Below, in pieces: positions 6,243 through 7,363 of a stretch of 7,363 nt of DNA (position 1 is its first letter; the number at the start of each line of letters is the position of its first letter). The stretch lies in contig DDLU01000219.1 in assembly GCA_002340305.1 (NCBI GenBank), forward strand, positions 1 to 7,363, written 5' to 3'. The notes under the pieces were generated by a model. That model ran no database searches. It was not told the DNA's origin and was given only the letters and a program-made list of their open reading frames with translations. A program made the translations under genes and the position numbers. This stretch comes from Desulfovibrio sp. UBA2564 (lineage in GTDB: Bacteria > Desulfobacterota > Desulfovibrionia > Desulfovibrionales > Desulfovibrionaceae).

Positions 6243-6357
6243 AAAATTTCATACAAATTTAGCGGTGGAAGTCACCGAGCCGCATATGGGAGCTTTGTTC
6301 TTGCCCGTCCAAAGCTACATAGCAGACGGCCTGACTTCCACCGCTATTAAGAAATGA
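6232..6357 (+). CDS. 41-residue small ORF overlapping the preceding gene
   Basis: An open frame of 41 codons from ATG 6232 to TGA 6355-6357. It overlaps the end of the HTH gene by 11 bases and stops 12 bases before the next start, so it fills the operon gap exactly. The purine-rich GGGCGGGC (6220-6227) precedes the ATG by 4 bp, a modest ribosome site. The product begins MQTKKFHTNLAVEVTEPH and ends LTSTAIKK; it is basic at both ends with a hydrophobic middle (GALFLPV). No family is recognised. A perfect 15-bp inverted repeat lies within it, so the stretch could instead be kept for its RNA structure. In favour of coding are the fit to the neighbours and sensible codons. Possible roles such as a small inhibitor or antirepressor are speculation. 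Confidence 0.5.
   Translation: MQTKKFHTNLAVEVTEPHMGALFLPVQSYIADGLTSTAIKK
6260..6346 (+). repeat. perfect 15-bp inverted repeat with nested hairpin
   Basis: TAGCGGTGGAAGTCA (6260-6274) and TGACTTCCACCGCTA (6332-6346) are perfect inverted copies 57 bp apart. Further pairs nest inside: GCCG (6279-6282) with CGGC (6327-6330), TATG (6285-6288) with CATA (6318-6321), and AGCTTTG (6291-6297) with CAAAGCT (6310-6316). The RNA would form one long rod. No U-tract follows, so it is not a standard terminator; it could control translation of the next gene or protect the message. Confidence 0.7.
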
Positions 6358-6369
6358 GAGTAGACGCTC

Positions 6370-6858
6370 ATGAAAGCAGAACAATTATCACTTTTCTCAG
6401 AATTTGGCGGCGGAAGCCATAATTCCTCTAGTGCGCTTCATCTTGGGGGTCTGTCGTCTACATTAAAGGCTTCCATGCAGCGTGCGCTGGCTTCTGCCGC
6501 CCCCCATCTTTCCCGCGCCCAGCTCGTTGACCGCATGAACGAGATCGCCAAGTACCACGGCGTAAAAATTACCACGGGCCGCACAAAGCTTCTCACTACA
6601 AATATTTTGGATAAGTGGCTTGCTCCGAACGATACGGACGATATGCCGCCGATCCTTGCCGTTGAAGTCTTCATGATGGCTATCGGCAGCTTCGCACCCC
6701 TTGAGGCTTTTGCAGAATTTAACGGCTGCAAGGTCATGGGGCCTGATGAAGTTGCCTTCTATGAATATGGAAAGGCCAAATTTGAAAGCAAAGAAAGAGC
6801 CAAAGAACTCAGAATGCTTGAGAATAAGCTTTCAACCTCAAAGCTGGGCAGGCGATAA
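6370..6858 (+). CDS. Mu-like prophage early-region protein of unknown function
   Basis: A 162-residue, mostly helical protein. The ATG is preceded by TGAGAG (6355-6360), which overlaps the stop of the small ORF. Residues 1-35 are Ser/Gly-rich and probably disordered. From about 36 come helices: ASMQRALASAAPHLSRAQLV, then MNEIAKYHGVKITTGR and TTNILDKWLAP, a layout like a CII/Cro-type DNA-binding domain. A second helical part (AVEVFMMAIGSFAPLEAFAE) leads to FNGCKVMGPDEVAFYEYGK and a charged C-terminal coiled coil (142-156). I recall proteins with this pattern (a short HTH-like domain, a GC-type turn with Met/Pro/Glu, an E-x-G-K/R segment and a charged tail) from Mu-like prophages of deltaproteobacteria and Firmicutes; that is memory, not a search. 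It would act as an early regulator or accessory factor. The next gene starts 2 bp later. Confidence 0.6.
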   Translation: MKAEQLSLFSEFGGGSHNSSSALHLGGLSSTLKASMQRALASAAPHLSRAQLVDRMNEIAKYHGVKITTGRTKLLTTNILDKWLAPNDTDDMPPILAVEVFMMAIGSFAPLEAFAEFNGCKVMGPDEVAFYEYGKAKFESKERAKELRMLENKLSTSKLGRR

Positions 6859-6860
6859 CA

Positions 6861-7363
6861 ATGGAAAAACACCTACCAATTCTTTTTGAATTTGAAACAA
6901 ATTCATATCCAGCATTTTCTACTGATTATTTGGCCGAAATTCTTGAGGTTTCTATTAGTGAACTTAAGGGATTTGCCAAAGCAGGAAAATGGAAAAGTTT
7001 TATTCGCCGTGAAGTAGAGCCTGATGGAAATATTTTTTGCACCGAAGTCTGGGATGCACTCAGTATGCAAGTGGGATATCGTTTATACATAGCCGCTTGC
7101 CATTATAGAGATGAAGAGGACGACTGCACTCTTTTAGATAAATGCCGAGCAGAACTCATTGAAATAGCGGCGGTTATCCCTAATTTTGATCGCGAACTTT
7201 TTCTTGCAGCTCTCTACCGTCATCACCAGTTTGAAATTGTTCTGGATGTTGTGCGGACCATGCAGCTTTGTGCATGTGATGCAATAACAGCCATTTCTTC
7301 TGTATTCTGCATTTCCCCTTCAATCCTCAGTGAAATCAGTACAAAACTTGATCAGGGCCGGGA
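6861..7363 (+). CDS. unrecognised early-operon protein, 3' end outside the window (partial)
   Basis: The frame is open from ATG 6861 to the window edge, giving 167 residues of a longer protein. It starts 2 bp after the preceding stop, with the purine-rich GGGCAGG (6846-6852) as a likely ribosome site inside the upstream gene, so translation is probably coupled. Residues 19-46 (FSTDYLAEILEVSISELKGF, then AKAGKW) look like a helix-turn-helix with a trailing Lys/Trp, which recalls the N-terminal DNA-binding domain of MuA-type transposases, but no DDE motif is reached and the rest is unlike MuA. The visible part has seven cysteines (60, 80, 89, 95, 137, 139, 150), many acidic residues in the middle (HYRDEEDDCTLLDKCR), and a helical second half. 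Function unknown; a DNA-binding early phage protein is the best guess. Confidence 0.65.
   Translation, partial: MEKHLPILFEFETNSYPAFSTDYLAEILEVSISELKGFAKAGKWKSFIRREVEPDGNIFCTEVWDALSMQVGYRLYIAACHYRDEEDDCTLLDKCRAELIEIAAVIPNFDRELFLAALYRHHQFEIVLDVVRTMQLCACDAITAISSVFCISPSILSEISTKLDQGR

Noticed and set aside
1..7363. tRNA genes, CRISPR arrays and insertion sequences
   Set aside because: I saw no cloverleaf-like sequence, no spaced repeat array and no transposase or terminal-repeat pair; the repeats present are too few and too short.

Overview
The window joins two kinds of DNA. Positions 1 to about 4500 look like the chromosome of a Gram-negative anaerobe. It holds the C-terminal end of a very large 2-hydroxyacyl-CoA dehydratase activase-type protein, a two-gene lipoprotein operon (an HtrA-like protease and a TraT-family protein), and a convergent gene for a membrane-hairpin protein. 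The dehydratase-activase protein, the moderate GC content and the style of the proteins suggest a sulfate-reducing deltaproteobacterium of the Desulfovibrio/Maridesulfovibrio type. That is inference from protein character, not a database match.

From about 4500 to the end the sequence is more AT-rich, at least across the repressor, and is organised like the immunity and early region of a temperate phage or related element. A leftward XRE-type repressor gene (4834-5589) faces a tightly packed rightward operon: an AlpA/excisionase-like DNA-binding protein (5973-6242), an overlapping 41-codon small ORF (6232-6357), a 162-residue helical protein of a type I associate with Mu-like prophage early regions (6370-6858), and an unrecognised ORF running off the window (6861 onward). 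No integrase lies next to the repressor. The gene order, with repressor, small DNA-binding protein and accessory early genes, resembles transposable (Mu-like) phages more than integrase-type phages, but no transposase is visible here and this stays a hypothesis.

The repressor/early intergenic region (5590-5972) is the most information-rich non-coding part. It has a near-perfect inverted repeat of 16-bp arms whose inner cores are two operator-like palindromes exactly 21 bp (two helical turns) apart. These sit over back-to-back divergent promoters. A rightward leader follows with three successive hairpins, the last an intrinsic-terminator-like structure with an unusual 35-nt loop just before the first early gene. 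A perfect 15-bp inverted repeat lies inside the 41-codon ORF further down the operon.

The 4368-4833 stretch between the last host gene and the repressor has no convincing gene. It contains a rightward intrinsic terminator without an obvious gene in front of it, a hairpin, two copies of AGTGTCAAC, and a pair of AGGTTTTAAA repeats 21 bp apart around a 16-bp palindrome. It is the likely place for the left boundary of the element.
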